Source: Clostridium sp.
Lineage (GTDB): Bacteria; Bacillota; Clostridia; Clostridiales; Clostridiaceae
Length of the DNA stretch: 64,000 nt
Direction: 5' to 3'
Assembly: GCF_026168755.1 (NCBI RefSeq)
Contig: NZ_JAPFDR010000009.1
Span: 28,466-92,465, forward strand
Shown here: piece after piece, positions 28,946 through 37,603 of the stretch
How positions within the stretch are numbered: position 1 is the stretch's first letter
How the letters are laid out: every line of letters begins with the position of its first letter
Notes under the pieces: model-generated
Told to the model about the DNA's origin: nothing
Databases searched by the model: none
What the model saw: only the letters and a program-made list of their open reading frames with translations
Made by a program: the position numbers and the translations under genes

Positions 28946-31693
28946 CTATTTTTTCTTTCTAGTTAATAAACCACCTACAAACATTAATAATCCACCAACT
29001 ATTCCTGGGTTAACTGGAACACCTGTCTGTGGTAATTCGTTATTATTGTTATTATTGTTATTATTGTTGTTATTGTTGTTATTATTGTTGTTATTATTAT
29101 TTGAGTTAGACTCTTCTTTCTTATCTTCGTTAGAATCTACAATATTACCGTTATTAATATCTCCACCTGGTAGATTTGAATCTTCTCCAACAACATTTAA
29201 AGCAATAGTTTTAGATGTTACTGTTCCATCAGCTAAAGTAATATTAATATCAAGCTTTTTTGTTTCTAGTCCAATGTACTCTAGAGATTCTACTGGAATA
29301 ATTACTTTTTCACCTTGAACGTAGATAATTGGAAGTGATGTTCTAACCCTAGAAATTTCATTACCATTTTCATCTAGATAAACTATTCTAAAGTCAGTTC
29401 CATTTATATTAATACTCTTTAATTCAGTATCTTTTATTATCATTCCTAAAATTTCAATAGGCTTAAGATTATTTTTATCAATAGTTACTGATAAATCTCC
29501 ATTATCTCCTGGTAAATCTGTGTCTGGTGTTTGATCTGGTTTTCCTTCTTCTGTTTCTCCATTGCCTGGTACGTCTGTATCTGGTGTTTGATCTGGTTTT
29601 CCTTCTTCTGTTTCTCCATTACCTGGTGCATCTGTATCTGGCTTTTGATCTGGTTTTCCTTCTTCTGTTTCTCCATTGCCTGGTACGTCTGTATCCGGAG
29701 TTTGATCTGGATTTCCTTCTTCTGTTCCTCCATTACCTGGTACGTCTGTATCCGGAGTTTGGTCTGGATTTCCTTCTTCTGTTCCTCCATTACCTGGTAC
29801 GTCTGTATCCGGAGTTTGGTCTGGATTTCCTTCTTCTGTTTCTCCATTATCTCCTGGTACATCTGTATCTGGAGTTTCATCTGGTGTTCCTTCTTCTGTT
29901 TCTCCATTGCCTGGTACATCTGTATCTGGTGTTTGATCTGGAGTTTCTTCTGGAATCTCCGGAATTTCCTCTTCTTCAAGAACAGTTATAGTTTTTGAAA
30001 TACTATCTCCAGTTTCTAAATGAGTAACTGTTAAAATTAAATCACCATAAACATTATCTAAGCTAAAAAACTGTAAATTTAATTCATTAAGCTCAGACAT
30101 ATCATCACTATCAGATTTATCATAATTCCAATCTATAAATATAGTAAAATCTGTGTCTAATTCTCCACCATCAGCTCTTTTTAATGTATATTCAAAATCA
30201 TTTAATAATTCAAATGTATCTGGTTTATATAAATTACTATCCTTATCAAAAAATTCTAAAGAATATGTATAAACCTCACCAATTGCTGGCTTAATTATTT
30301 TATCCTGTCCATTAACCCATCTAAAACTACCAAAAATACTAGGTTTTACTATTTTATCAGTCTTCCAAATTATAGTATTATTAACTACCTCAGTATTTAA
30401 TTCAAAATCTGTATGTATTGTTCCATCAATTGAAAAATTACCTGTAGAATTAGAACTAGCTCTCACATACTCATGACCATCTTCAAATCTATTAATAGCT
30501 TCAACACCATTTGTATTTAATCTTGTAAGTCCGCTAACTTCCCCATTAATATCTAAAGTTTGATTATTATTTAAAATAATTGCTCCACATAATTCTAAAT
30601 CACTTGTATTTTGTACTCCATAAAAATTACCTTTTACAATCGGACTGGATTCCATTGCTCTAAAATCAATAATAGCTTTATTATTAAGAGTAACATTATT
30701 TGCATTAAAAACTTTATTACTAGTCATTGTTAATCTTGATGATTCACCTAATACTAATTCATTTATTCCATCAACATTTAATGCACTAGTCGTGTATCTA
30801 TCTGCTAATTTTACATTTAAATTCCCATTATGATTACTTGTATCAAAATCTCTTACATTAGTTTTTCCATATAAATTTACAGATACATCTCCATTTAAAG
30901 GATATTTTACTCCACCTGTATATATAGTAGTATCTACTAAATTAGCATCTAGATTTATTTCAACATCCATATCTATTTCATTCCAATAATCACCTGCATA
31001 TATTGCTGAAATTCTAGTCTCACTATTTGGATTAATTATATTTATTACAGATTTTTTTCCTATTGTTTCACTTCCTACACCTTTATAAGTTCCACTACTT
31101 ATAAATGGTCTATGGTCATCTTGCTGAACGCTTGTCCCAACTTTTGTATTAACATTATCTATAGTTAATTTATGACCTGCAGTAAAAATAGTTGTATCTC
31201 TTTCAACAGCCTGCCCTAATATTTTTTCATTAGAATTTCTTCCTATAATTACTTGGGGCATTATTTGCAGTCTCATATTCTTAAATGTTACATCTGCACC
31301 TAATTGAATAGTTGTACGTACAATTAAACTTGAATCTTCGGTAGCTCCTTCAATTGTAATATTCTTATCTATAAATAGTGGTAATGCAGAGTTGTCTGTA
31401 TGTGATTCATACACCCAGAACTTAACATCACCTATAAGCTTTAAAGTATCTCCATCATTTATATTATCTAAAGCTGTACGAATATTTTGGTAAGGCCTAT
31501 CTATACTTCCATCTCCTGAATTTTTATCCCCTTCACCATCTTTTACATAAATAACTCTTGTTGATTTAGTATCTTGATTTTCTATAAGTGTATCTACGCC
31601 ATTATTCTCAATTGCATATACTTGTTCTATAGCTAATGAACTGTTTAAAACAATTGCTCCTGATAAAATAGCAACAATAAATTTTCTCTTCAT
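28946..31693 (-). CDS. LPXTG-anchored surface protein with Pro/Asp/Glu-rich repeats
   Basis: 915 residues. A signal peptide (MKRKFIVAILSGAIVLNSS, cleavage near YA-IE) is followed by about 330 residues that look like a right-handed beta-helix (repeated short strands and Asn turns). A region with immunoglobulin-like character (about 470-590) comes next. Then come eight units of about 19 residues reading PDQTPDTDVPGNGETEEG, a second folded domain, a poly-Asn run, and a sorting signal LPQTG plus hydrophobic segment and RKKK. It should be covalently linked to peptidoglycan. Ligand unknown. The repeats and poly-Asn tract may vary in length between strains. The whole gene lies between the two copies of an 89-bp repeat. 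Confidence 0.9.
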   Translation of the reverse strand: MKRKFIVAILSGAIVLNSSLAIEQVYAIENNGVDTLIENQDTKSTRVIYVKDGEGDKNSGDGSIDRPYQNIRTALDNINDGDTLKLIGDVKFWVYESHTDNSALPLFIDKNITIEGATEDSSLIVRTTIQLGADVTFKNMRLQIMPQVIIGRNSNEKILGQAVERDTTIFTAGHKLTIDNVNTKVGTSVQQDDHRPFISSGTYKGVGSETIGKKSVINIINPNSETRISAIYAGDYWNEIDMDVEINLDANLVDTTIYTGGVKYPLNGDVSVNLYGKTNVRDFDTSNHNGNLNVKLADRYTTSALNVDGINELVLGESSRLTMTSNKVFNANNVTLNNKAIIDFRAMESSPIVKGNFYGVQNTSDLELCGAIILNNNQTLDINGEVSGLTRLNTNGVEAINRFEDGHEYVRASSNSTGNFSIDGTIHTDFELNTEVVNNTIIWKTDKIVKPSIFGSFRWVNGQDKIIKPAIGEVYTYSLEFFDKDSNLYKPDTFELLNDFEYTLKRADGGELDTDFTIFIDWNYDKSDSDDMSELNELNLQFFSLDNVYGDLILTVTHLETGDSISKTITVLEEEEIPEIPEETPDQTPDTDVPGNGETEEGTPDETPDTDVPGDNGETEEGNPDQTPDTDVPGNGGTEEGNPDQTPDTDVPGNGGTEEGNPDQTPDTDVPGNGETEEGKPDQKPDTDAPGNGETEEGKPDQTPDTDVPGNGETEEGKPDQTPDTDLPGDNGDLSVTIDKNNLKPIEILGMIIKDTELKSININGTDFRIVYLDENGNEISRVRTSLPIIYVQGEKVIIPVESLEYIGLETKKLDINITLADGTVTSKTIALNVVGEDSNLPGGDINNGNIVDSNEDKKEESNSNNNNNNNNNNNNNNNNNNNNNELPQTGVPVNPGIVGGLLMFVGGLLTRKKK
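29021..29035 (-). other. LPQTG sortase recognition site
   Basis: Encodes LPQTG, followed by a 17-residue hydrophobic stretch and RKKK at the C-terminus: the canonical sorting signal of class A-type sortases. The only sortase in this window is class B, which usually prefers other motifs. Confidence 0.93.
29036..29108 (-). repeat. AAT/AAC triplet tract coding poly-Asn
   Basis: A run of about 20 Asn codons mixing AAT and AAC, just before LPQTG. It probably spaces the protein from the wall. It is a candidate for length change by slippage, always in steps of whole codons. Confidence 0.85.
29502..29950 (-). repeat. 57-bp tandem repeat, about eight copies
   Basis: Each unit encodes 19 residues of the PDQTPDTDVPGNGETEEG type; two units have 20. 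The unit length is a multiple of three, so several frames on both strands stay open. Those overlapping frames are not genes. Confidence 0.95.
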
Positions 31694-31812
31694 AATTTAC
31701 TCCTCATTTATAAAGATATTTTATCTTTTTTTGCATTTTTCGACTTATTTTCTCTTTTTTTCATTATACTATAATTTAAAATTTATAAAAAGATATAATT
31801 ATTTGAATTTAA

Positions 31813-31861
31813 TTAAAAAAGCTGTCGCTAACAGATTTTTTTATCCGCTAATGCGACAACT
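31813..31861 (-). terminator. Terminator after the histidine-kinase gene and promoter copy 2
   Basis: Minus-strand stem GTTGTCGCATTAGCGGAT against ATCTGTTAGCGACAGC, followed by six T. It resembles the hairpin at 28795-28834 in its GTCGC/GCGAC core. It also lies about 110 nt downstream of the promoter in the second direct repeat. Confidence 0.85.
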
Positions 31862-31932
31862 CTTTTCTTATATGTGTTCGTTTATTTTATATAATATTTT
31901 AAATGTATAGTTGGTATTGTAATAGTCTTTTA

Positions 31933-32021
31933 TTCAATTTTATTTTTGTCAGAAATAGTATATTTTACTCTCGAACAAACATTTTTTGTTTAATTTTAGA
32001 ATTATTGATTTTTATTGTCAA
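31933..32021 (-). promoter_or_regulatory. Duplicate of the uvrA promoter with LexA-like box; direct repeat copy 2
   Basis: Nearly identical to 28666-28754 (3 differences in 89 bp). It keeps TTGACA (32021-32016), a 17-nt spacer, TAAAAT (31998-31993) and the CGAACAAACATTTT box (31972-31985). It begins at the base after the histidine-kinase stop codon. It points towards the surface-protein gene, but a terminator at 31813-31861 intervenes, so its likely product is a short RNA. Confidence 0.8.
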
Positions 32022-32912
32022 CTAATTTTTATTCCAAATTATTGAAATAACAAGATTATCTTCTTTTAAATTTGCTATTATATTATATCCTAACTTTTCC
32101 ACCAATACCTTTGTTATATATAAACCTAATCCCGTATTTTTATCACTTCTCGAATTATCCACAGTATAAAATCTATCAAATAATTTATCCACATTTTCTT
32201 GTGTTAATCCTGTTGCTTGGTTAGTAAACTCTGTAATTATTATATCATTTTCTTGCTTTAAAGATATTTTTACAAAGTTTTCACCATGCTTAATCATATT
32301 TCCTATTAAATTAGAAAAAATTCTAGTAATAGCACCTTCATCCGATATAATTTCCTTAATACCTTCTTGAATTTCAATAACTGGTTCAATATTATTACTT
32401 ATAAAGTCGTTATAGAATATAGCTATATTTTCACATAATACATTACTTAAATTTACTTTCTTATAATTAAAGTTATATTCATTTCCTTCTATTCTTGATA
32501 AGCCATAAAAACTACTAATAAGCTTTTGCAAAGATTTTGTTCTTTTTTCTACTATATCCATATATTCTTTTTTATCGGACTCTGATGTTTTTTCTGATTT
32601 TATCATTTGTAAATATCCCATTATAGATGTTAATGGAGTTCTTAAATCATGAGACATATTTGATATACTTGCTCTTAACTCCTCTTCTTTTTTCTTCTTT
32701 TCTGCTACAACCTTTTGCTTTGAATCAAATATTAAGTTTATGTTTTGAACTAAATTCTCAACATCCTTATCTACAGATTTAGTTTTTATATTTACATATT
32801 CCTCTAAATTATTAGTAATTTCCTTGTTTATTCTTCTAAACTCCCTCTTATATCCTATAATAACAGCAACTAAAACAATAATTACTGCTATTAAAACACA
32901 TATTACTTCCAT
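32022..32912 (-). CDS. Sensor histidine kinase
   Basis: 296 residues from the ATG at 32912 (GAGGAGGG 5 nt upstream); an upstream frame would add 15. An N-terminal transmembrane helix (about 3-22), a coiled segment, then the dimerisation/phosphoacceptor box NMSHDLRTPLTS and the HATPase boxes NLIGNMIKHGE and NTGLGLYITK. There is no extracellular sensor domain, which is typical of intramembrane-sensing kinases that work with ABC exporters in antimicrobial-peptide resistance. Its partner is probably the response regulator at 38530-39231, on the far side of the ABC genes. The ligand is unknown. Confidence 0.92.
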   Translation of the reverse strand: MEVICVLIAVIIVLVAVIIGYKREFRRINKEITNNLEEYVNIKTKSVDKDVENLVQNINLIFDSKQKVVAEKKKKEEELRASISNMSHDLRTPLTSIMGYLQMIKSEKTSESDKKEYMDIVEKRTKSLQKLISSFYGLSRIEGNEYNFNYKKVNLSNVLCENIAIFYNDFISNNIEPVIEIQEGIKEIISDEGAITRIFSNLIGNMIKHGENFVKISLKQENDIIITEFTNQATGLTQENVDKLFDRFYTVDNSRSDKNTGLGLYITKVLVEKLGYNIIANLKEDNLVISIIWNKN

Positions 32913-33008
32913 ATTCCCTCCTCTTCTAAACCATTTCTCGCTAATATTTTCTAACATATATTATATTTCATATATTGATCATTTCCAATAATTTATAACT
33001 ATAAATAA

Positions 33009-33052
33009 ACTACCTCCGAGTCACATCAAATATTTATATGGACCTCAGAGGT
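33009..33052 (-). repeat. Imperfect palindrome between permease and kinase genes
   Basis: TACCTCCGAG (33011-33020) pairs with CTCAGAGGTA (33043-33052) with one mismatch, and the pairing extends weakly inwards. There is no T-run on the minus strand. It may be a processing site or a decayed relative of the CCTCCGGGG palindromes. Confidence 0.5.
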
Positions 33053-33059
33053 AAATTGT

Positions 33060-34676
33060 CTATAACCTATTAAATTTTTTACTACCTATATTCTCTAATA
33101 CTTTAATTGAAATAAATAATGTTATTAAAAATAAAATTAACACTACAGTTAAAGTAATCATCATATTAGTAACACTAAATATTTTAACTAATGCAATTGA
33201 TATCCCTATTAGTGCTAAGATTAATATCATTATTCCTAAAATAGTAATCATTACACTTGCACTTTGTTTTACTACTGTGGTTGGATTCGTCCAGTCCATT
33301 TTAGGAAAACATAAATTAATTATTAATCCTAATACTGCTGATACAATTGAAAATACTATACTTATTACTAAATTAAATATTAAATACTTAACCTCAAACT
33401 TTAACCCTATATAAAATATAATATTTGCTATAACCGCTGCTGGAATTGTTATTATTAAATTAGTTATTATTTTACCCTTAAATATATCCTTAGGCTCTAT
33501 TGGTAAGACTTTTAATATCCACAATCTATTTCCCTCTAATGATATAGATGAATTTGTTGTGCAAGATAATCCAATAGTAAATACTAATATAACTAATATT
33601 GCTATAGGAATCATATTTGCTATTTCTGAATATCCTAATAATTTCACTAACGTTTCCTTACTTACAAATAAAGTAGCTATGGATGCTGCAACTAATAAAA
33701 CCATTCCAAATGCTGTATTCATAACATAGATAGGTGTTGCAAAGTATCTTCTTAACTCTTGCATAACTAGAGCTTTTGTTATACTACTTGTCTCTAGTTT
33801 TTTTACTTTATAATTTGCTTTCTTATAACTTTCTGATAGTTTCCCATTTACAGTTTTAAAGGCCTTACTAAATACTATTATAAATATTACAAATGGAATT
33901 ATTGATATTGCTATAAATTTTAATAAACTAAATACATCATAATTTACTAATGCATCTTTTAAATACATTGCTGGTGGATATATTTTAGATAATCCACTTA
34001 CTATAGAATCACTATTTTCTACAAATGCATTAATATAATTTTGCATATTCATTGAAACTATTAGAATTAATAAAAGAGCTCCCATCCCAACTACTGTAGT
34101 TGCTATATTTTTATGCTTAAATCTTGATGATATAAATGTTATAATCATAGCTATTATTGATGCTGCTATTATAGGAACCATGGGGATAAATATTAATCCC
34201 ACTACTAATATAATGAAAAAAATCCAGGATAAGCTTCCATTATAAATAAAATACACTATTGATGCAGGTATTATTATAAGTGCTGTTTCTATATAGCTTA
34301 TAGACATTAAACTTAGGATTTTACTAGTCAATATTGCACTATTCTTAATAGGTAAAGACATTAATAAATCATAATCTTTAGAACTAAACAATGTGCCTTG
34401 TGCTTTGTAAATTGACATTATAAAACTTAAAATACAGGAAAATAATATAGCAACTATTAATATTAAATCTAAATATCCCATTGGTTTTAACACCATAGCT
34501 AATGCAATTGAATATGATGTGGACATAAAACATATTACTGTAGCTATTAATAACAATGTTGCTGTAGTAATAAGCAACTTCTTTTTTTCTTTAGAATTGT
34601 CTATTCCCTTAGATAAAGAATTAATACCAGTACTATTTATAAATGAATTTTTTAATAAAATAAATAAATTACTCAT
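33060..34676 (-). CDS. ABC transporter permease, large exporter type
   Basis: About 538 residues with some twelve hydrophobic segments, the size of the large Firmicute ABC-2-like exporters that pair with a single ATPase. A TTG at 34682 is possible, but the ATG at 34676 with GGAG upstream is preferred. It overlaps the end of the ATPase gene, so the two form one translationally coupled unit. The substrate is unknown; peptide antibiotics or lipids are the usual guess from the neighbouring kinase. Confidence 0.85.
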   Translation of the reverse strand: MSNLFILLKNSFINSTGINSLSKGIDNSKEKKKLLITTATLLLIATVICFMSTSYSIALAMVLKPMGYLDLILIVAILFSCILSFIMSIYKAQGTLFSSKDYDLLMSLPIKNSAILTSKILSLMSISYIETALIIIPASIVYFIYNGSLSWIFFIILVVGLIFIPMVPIIAASIIAMIITFISSRFKHKNIATTVVGMGALLLILIVSMNMQNYINAFVENSDSIVSGLSKIYPPAMYLKDALVNYDVFSLLKFIAISIIPFVIFIIVFSKAFKTVNGKLSESYKKANYKVKKLETSSITKALVMQELRRYFATPIYVMNTAFGMVLLVAASIATLFVSKETLVKLLGYSEIANMIPIAILVILVFTIGLSCTTNSSISLEGNRLWILKVLPIEPKDIFKGKIITNLIITIPAAVIANIIFYIGLKFEVKYLIFNLVISIVFSIVSAVLGLIINLCFPKMDWTNPTTVVKQSASVMITILGIMILILALIGISIALVKIFSVTNMMITLTVVLILFLITLFISIKVLENIGSKKFNRL

Positions 34677-35382
34677 TATCAATCAACTCCATAAATACAT
34701 TTTCTAATGTACTATTTCCTTTAACCTCTTCCGTATCCCCTACTGCAACTATTTTTCCACCTTTTATAATAGCAATCTTATCGCATAATTTTTCTGCAAC
34801 CTCTAATACATGTGTTGAAAAGAATATTGCACTACCCTCATTACAAATCTCTCTCATTATTTCCTTTAACGTATGTGCTGCCTTTGGATCTAATCCGACA
34901 AAAGGCTCATCTAGTATTAACAATTTTGGCTTATGTATTAATGCTGATATTATTGCTAACTTTTGTTTCATTCCATGAGAATATGAAGATATTAAATCTC
35001 CTAAATATTTAGTTAACTCAAATTTATCTCCATAATACTTAATTAATTCTTCTCTTTTTTCTTTGCTTACTTTATAAATATCTGCTATGAAACTTAGATA
35101 TTGTATTCCAGTTAAAGCTTCATAAAGATCAGGATTATCTGGAATATATGCCATTACCTTTTTACACTCTATTGGACTTTTCTTTATAGATTTATTATCT
35201 ATTAAAATATCACCTTCATTAAATTCTAAAATCCCAACTATAGATTTAATAGTTGTTGTCTTTCCTGCACCATTATGGCCTATAAATCCAAATATTTCTC
35301 CACTGTTTACAGTTAAAGATATATTATCTACAGCTTTTTTCCCTTTTGAGTATTCCTTTGAAAAATTCTTTATATATAACAT
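34669..35382 (-). CDS. ABC transporter ATP-binding protein (module 2)
   Basis: 237 residues from the ATG at 35382, chosen because GGAAGAGGTG lies 5 nt upstream. The longer frame to 35487 would translate through a palindromic repeat and is unlikely. Walker A is GHNGAGKTTTIK, the signature YSHGMKQKLAI, Walker B LLILDEPFVGLDP, and the switch His is in STHVLE. It powers the 538-residue permease that follows. Confidence 0.93.
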   Translation of the reverse strand: MLYIKNFSKEYSKGKKAVDNISLTVNSGEIFGFIGHNGAGKTTTIKSIVGILEFNEGDILIDNKSIKKSPIECKKVMAYIPDNPDLYEALTGIQYLSFIADIYKVSKEKREELIKYYGDKFELTKYLGDLISSYSHGMKQKLAIISALIHKPKLLILDEPFVGLDPKAAHTLKEIMREICNEGSAIFFSTHVLEVAEKLCDKIAIIKGGKIVAVGDTEEVKGNSTLENVFMELIDNE

Positions 35383-35410
35383 AAAAACACCTCTTCCAAA
35401 TATTGTATCA

Positions 35411-35451
35411 ACCTCCGGGGTCAATCCAATATTTGGATTGCCCCCGGAGGT
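35411..35451. repeat. Palindromic element related to the one near pyk (copy 2)
   Basis: The arms 35411-35429 and 35433-35451 are 19 bp with one mismatch. The core ACCTCCGGGG..AATCCAA matches the element at 7399-7457. It lies between the two ABC modules, within what is probably one transcript, and could act as an RNA hairpin that sets relative expression. Confidence 0.85.
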
Positions 35452-35486
35452 ACGCGTTTTTACACGCTTTTTCATACTTTTTGTCA

Positions 35487-36368
35487 TTATTTAATATCTT
35501 GAGCTTTAAATATTTTTATTCCTGCAAATAATGAAATTGCTATTGTTATTAATGAAATTACTACTGATCTAAGTAGATCTCCATTTCCTACTTTAATTGA
35601 AGATGCTAATGCCGAATTGTAAAATGGTAACACTTCATAAACTCTATCAAACCAAGGATATATTCCGTATAAAAATCCTGCAAATGTTGGAATTCCTATA
35701 AATATTGCTACTGTTATTCCAATTGTAGCTCCATTACTTTTTACTAATGTTGCTATAATCATAGCTAATGCAGCTACTGCAGAACTAGCTATAAGTGATG
35801 CTACAAATGTTTTTATCATTCCTAATAATTGTGAAATTTCAAAAGCTTGCCCCCATCCATTCATAATAGTTACTGCTATTGTTGGTAATATAGTCATAAC
35901 TGCTAAAATAATTGCAATTGCTACAACTATAGCTGTAAATTTTGCTAAATAAAATTCTTCTCTTTTCTTACCATAAGCTAAAAAGTTTTTAATTGTACCT
36001 TGTGAATATTCTTTTGCCATTAATGCTGCTACTAATATTCCTGTTAATATTTCTATTACTCCTGAACCAAAAGAAGAATGATATACTTCTAATGCAGTAG
36101 GATTCATTATATCCTTGGCTTGCAATTGCACTCCTAACTGACCTGGCGTTACTACTGAATCACTTTCAGATATACTTTCCATCTGCTCTATAAGAACCTG
36201 TTTTTGGTCTTCTGGCATATTACCTAAACTATCACTAAGTATTTGATCAAAAACTGATGAACACATAACTATTACTAATGTAGACAATAAAATTCCAACA
36301 AATATTAATACCTTAAATGTTCTATTTTTAAATAATTTATATAATTCAGCTTGTATAGCTTTAAGCAT
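35487..36368 (-). CDS. ABC-2 type transporter permease (module 1)
   Basis: 293 residues with six membrane segments and one extracytoplasmic loop after the first helix (about 35-95), as in ABC-2 permeases of lantibiotic-immunity and bacitracin-type exporters. The start overlaps the 3' end of the ATPase gene by 8 nt. It has no peptidase or substrate-binding domain. The first helix motif (LYKLFKNRTFKVLIFVG) is typical of the family. Confidence 0.9.
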   Translation of the reverse strand: MLKAIQAELYKLFKNRTFKVLIFVGILLSTLVIVMCSSVFDQILSDSLGNMPEDQKQVLIEQMESISESDSVVTPGQLGVQLQAKDIMNPTALEVYHSSFGSGVIEILTGILVAALMAKEYSQGTIKNFLAYGKKREEFYLAKFTAIVVAIAIILAVMTILPTIAVTIMNGWGQAFEISQLLGMIKTFVASLIASSAVAALAMIIATLVKSNGATIGITVAIFIGIPTFAGFLYGIYPWFDRVYEVLPFYNSALASSIKVGNGDLLRSVVISLITIAISLFAGIKIFKAQDIK

Positions 36369-37290
36369 TTAAAACACCTCCAACTGTATTCATAAAGTAT
36401 TCTTCTAAATTTTCTCCCTTAACACTTATACTTTCAACAATAACACCAGACTTTGCAAGTATTGAATTTACCTCTCCAACATTCTCTAAATTAGAGAATA
36501 CCTTTATCTTTTTATCTTCTAAAACCTCATAATCACTTATTCCTAACTCTCTTTCTAATACAGTTACTGCTCTAGATGTATCATCAACTTTTAAATCTAT
36601 ATATTGTCTACATTTTTCTGCTAGTTCCTCTGATGTTATTTCTTCAATTAACTTACCATTTGATATTATTCCATAAGTTGTTGCAAGCTCTGATAATTCA
36701 CTTAATATATGACTTGATATTAATATTGTCATGTCTTTTTCTTTATTTATCTTCTTTAATAACTCCCTTATTTCAATTATCCCCATAGGATCAAGTCCGT
36801 TTATAGGTTCATCTAGTATAAGCAGTTTAGGATTTCCCATTAATGCATTTGCAATTCCTAATCTTTGTCTCATTCCTAAAGAGAAGTCTTTAACCTTTTT
36901 CTTTTCAACATCTTTTAGTCCAACTAATTCTAATACTTCATCTATACACTTCTTTCCAGGTATGTTTCTTACTAATCTAGATACCTCTAAATTTTTTCTT
37001 GCTGTCATATTAGTATAAAATGAAGGGGTTTCAATTAAACTTCCAACCATTGTTCTGGCCTTATTTAATTCATTTTCTCCACTAACTCCTAGAAGCTCTA
37101 TATCTCCACTACTTTTATGAATTAATCCTGTAATAAGTCTAATTAATGTTGTTTTACCAGCTCCATTTTGACCTATAAATCCATATATCTCACCTTTTTT
37201 AATTGTCATATTAACATTGTTTACTGCTATTTGATTTCCATATTTTTTAGTAATGTTATGAGTTTTTAATATAACTTCTTTCATCTTCAT
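36361..37290 (-). CDS. ABC transporter ATP-binding protein (module 1)
   Basis: 309 residues. Walker A GQNGAGKTTLIR, signature FSLGMRQRLG, Walker B LLILDEPINGLDP, and the switch His in SSHILSE. The C-terminal 80 residues form the small domain seen in BcrA/LanF-type ATPases, which export bacitracin or lantibiotics. It heads the four-gene exporter cluster; a candidate regulator site lies about 70-120 nt upstream. Confidence 0.93.
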   Translation of the reverse strand: MKMKEVILKTHNITKKYGNQIAVNNVNMTIKKGEIYGFIGQNGAGKTTLIRLITGLIHKSSGDIELLGVSGENELNKARTMVGSLIETPSFYTNMTARKNLEVSRLVRNIPGKKCIDEVLELVGLKDVEKKKVKDFSLGMRQRLGIANALMGNPKLLILDEPINGLDPMGIIEIRELLKKINKEKDMTILISSHILSELSELATTYGIISNGKLIEEITSEELAEKCRQYIDLKVDDTSRAVTVLERELGISDYEVLEDKKIKVFSNLENVGEVNSILAKSGVIVESISVKGENLEEYFMNTVGGVLNA

Positions 37291-37357
37291 TTACCCCCTT
37301 GATAAAATTATCTATTGCTTTTTAATTATTTTTTATTTAATCTCTTAACTTGATTTT

Positions 37358-37412
37358 ATTGTATATCTATAGTTGTAAGATACCTTAAAGAAAATATTAA
37401 GAAAGTATTAAG
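37358..37412 (-). promoter_or_regulatory. Candidate promoter and response-regulator site of the ABC cluster
   Basis: On the plus strand TTAA(A/G)AAA-like units start at 37385, 37397 and 37408, spaced 12 and 11 bp. That spacing is typical of OmpR-family regulators. A possible -10 (TACAAT on the minus strand, 37363-37358) lies just downstream, and the repeats cover its -35 zone. The response regulator encoded nearby would be the obvious binder. Read by eye only. Confidence 0.45.
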
Positions 37413-37481
37413 TTTAAAAATATAATATATAAAAACTAGAAAATTAAATATATGTAGTAAAATCTATTATTTTTTATAAGA

Positions 37482-37525
37482 AAAAAGTAGTTATTAAAAT
37501 ACTATAATTTTAATAACTACTTTTT
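37482..37525 (-). terminator. Terminator of the sortase gene
   Basis: A 19-bp perfect stem (AAAAAGTAGTTATTAAAAT and its complement) around a 6-nt loop, ending in a T-run on the minus strand. It is about 80 nt past the sortase stop. The rest of 37291-37603 holds only the promoter region described next to it. Confidence 0.9.
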
Positions 37526-37603
37526 ACATTTATTATTGGCTCTCTCTTCCATATTCTCAATGTTTTTTATTTTATTATGTCAACTTTATATTTTCAATAG
37601 TTT

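Noticed and set aside
29502..29950. CRISPR array
   Set aside because: The repeats are contiguous, coding and without unique spacers.
29502..29998. Overlapping long frames on both strands in the surface-protein repeat region
   Set aside because: They are a by-product of a 57-bp repeat whose length is a multiple of three. The products are low-complexity and lack start sites.
35383..35487. N-terminal 35 residues of the module 2 ATPase
   Set aside because: They would be translated from a palindromic repeat. A strong ribosome site precedes the ATG at 35382, where the normal ATPase begins.
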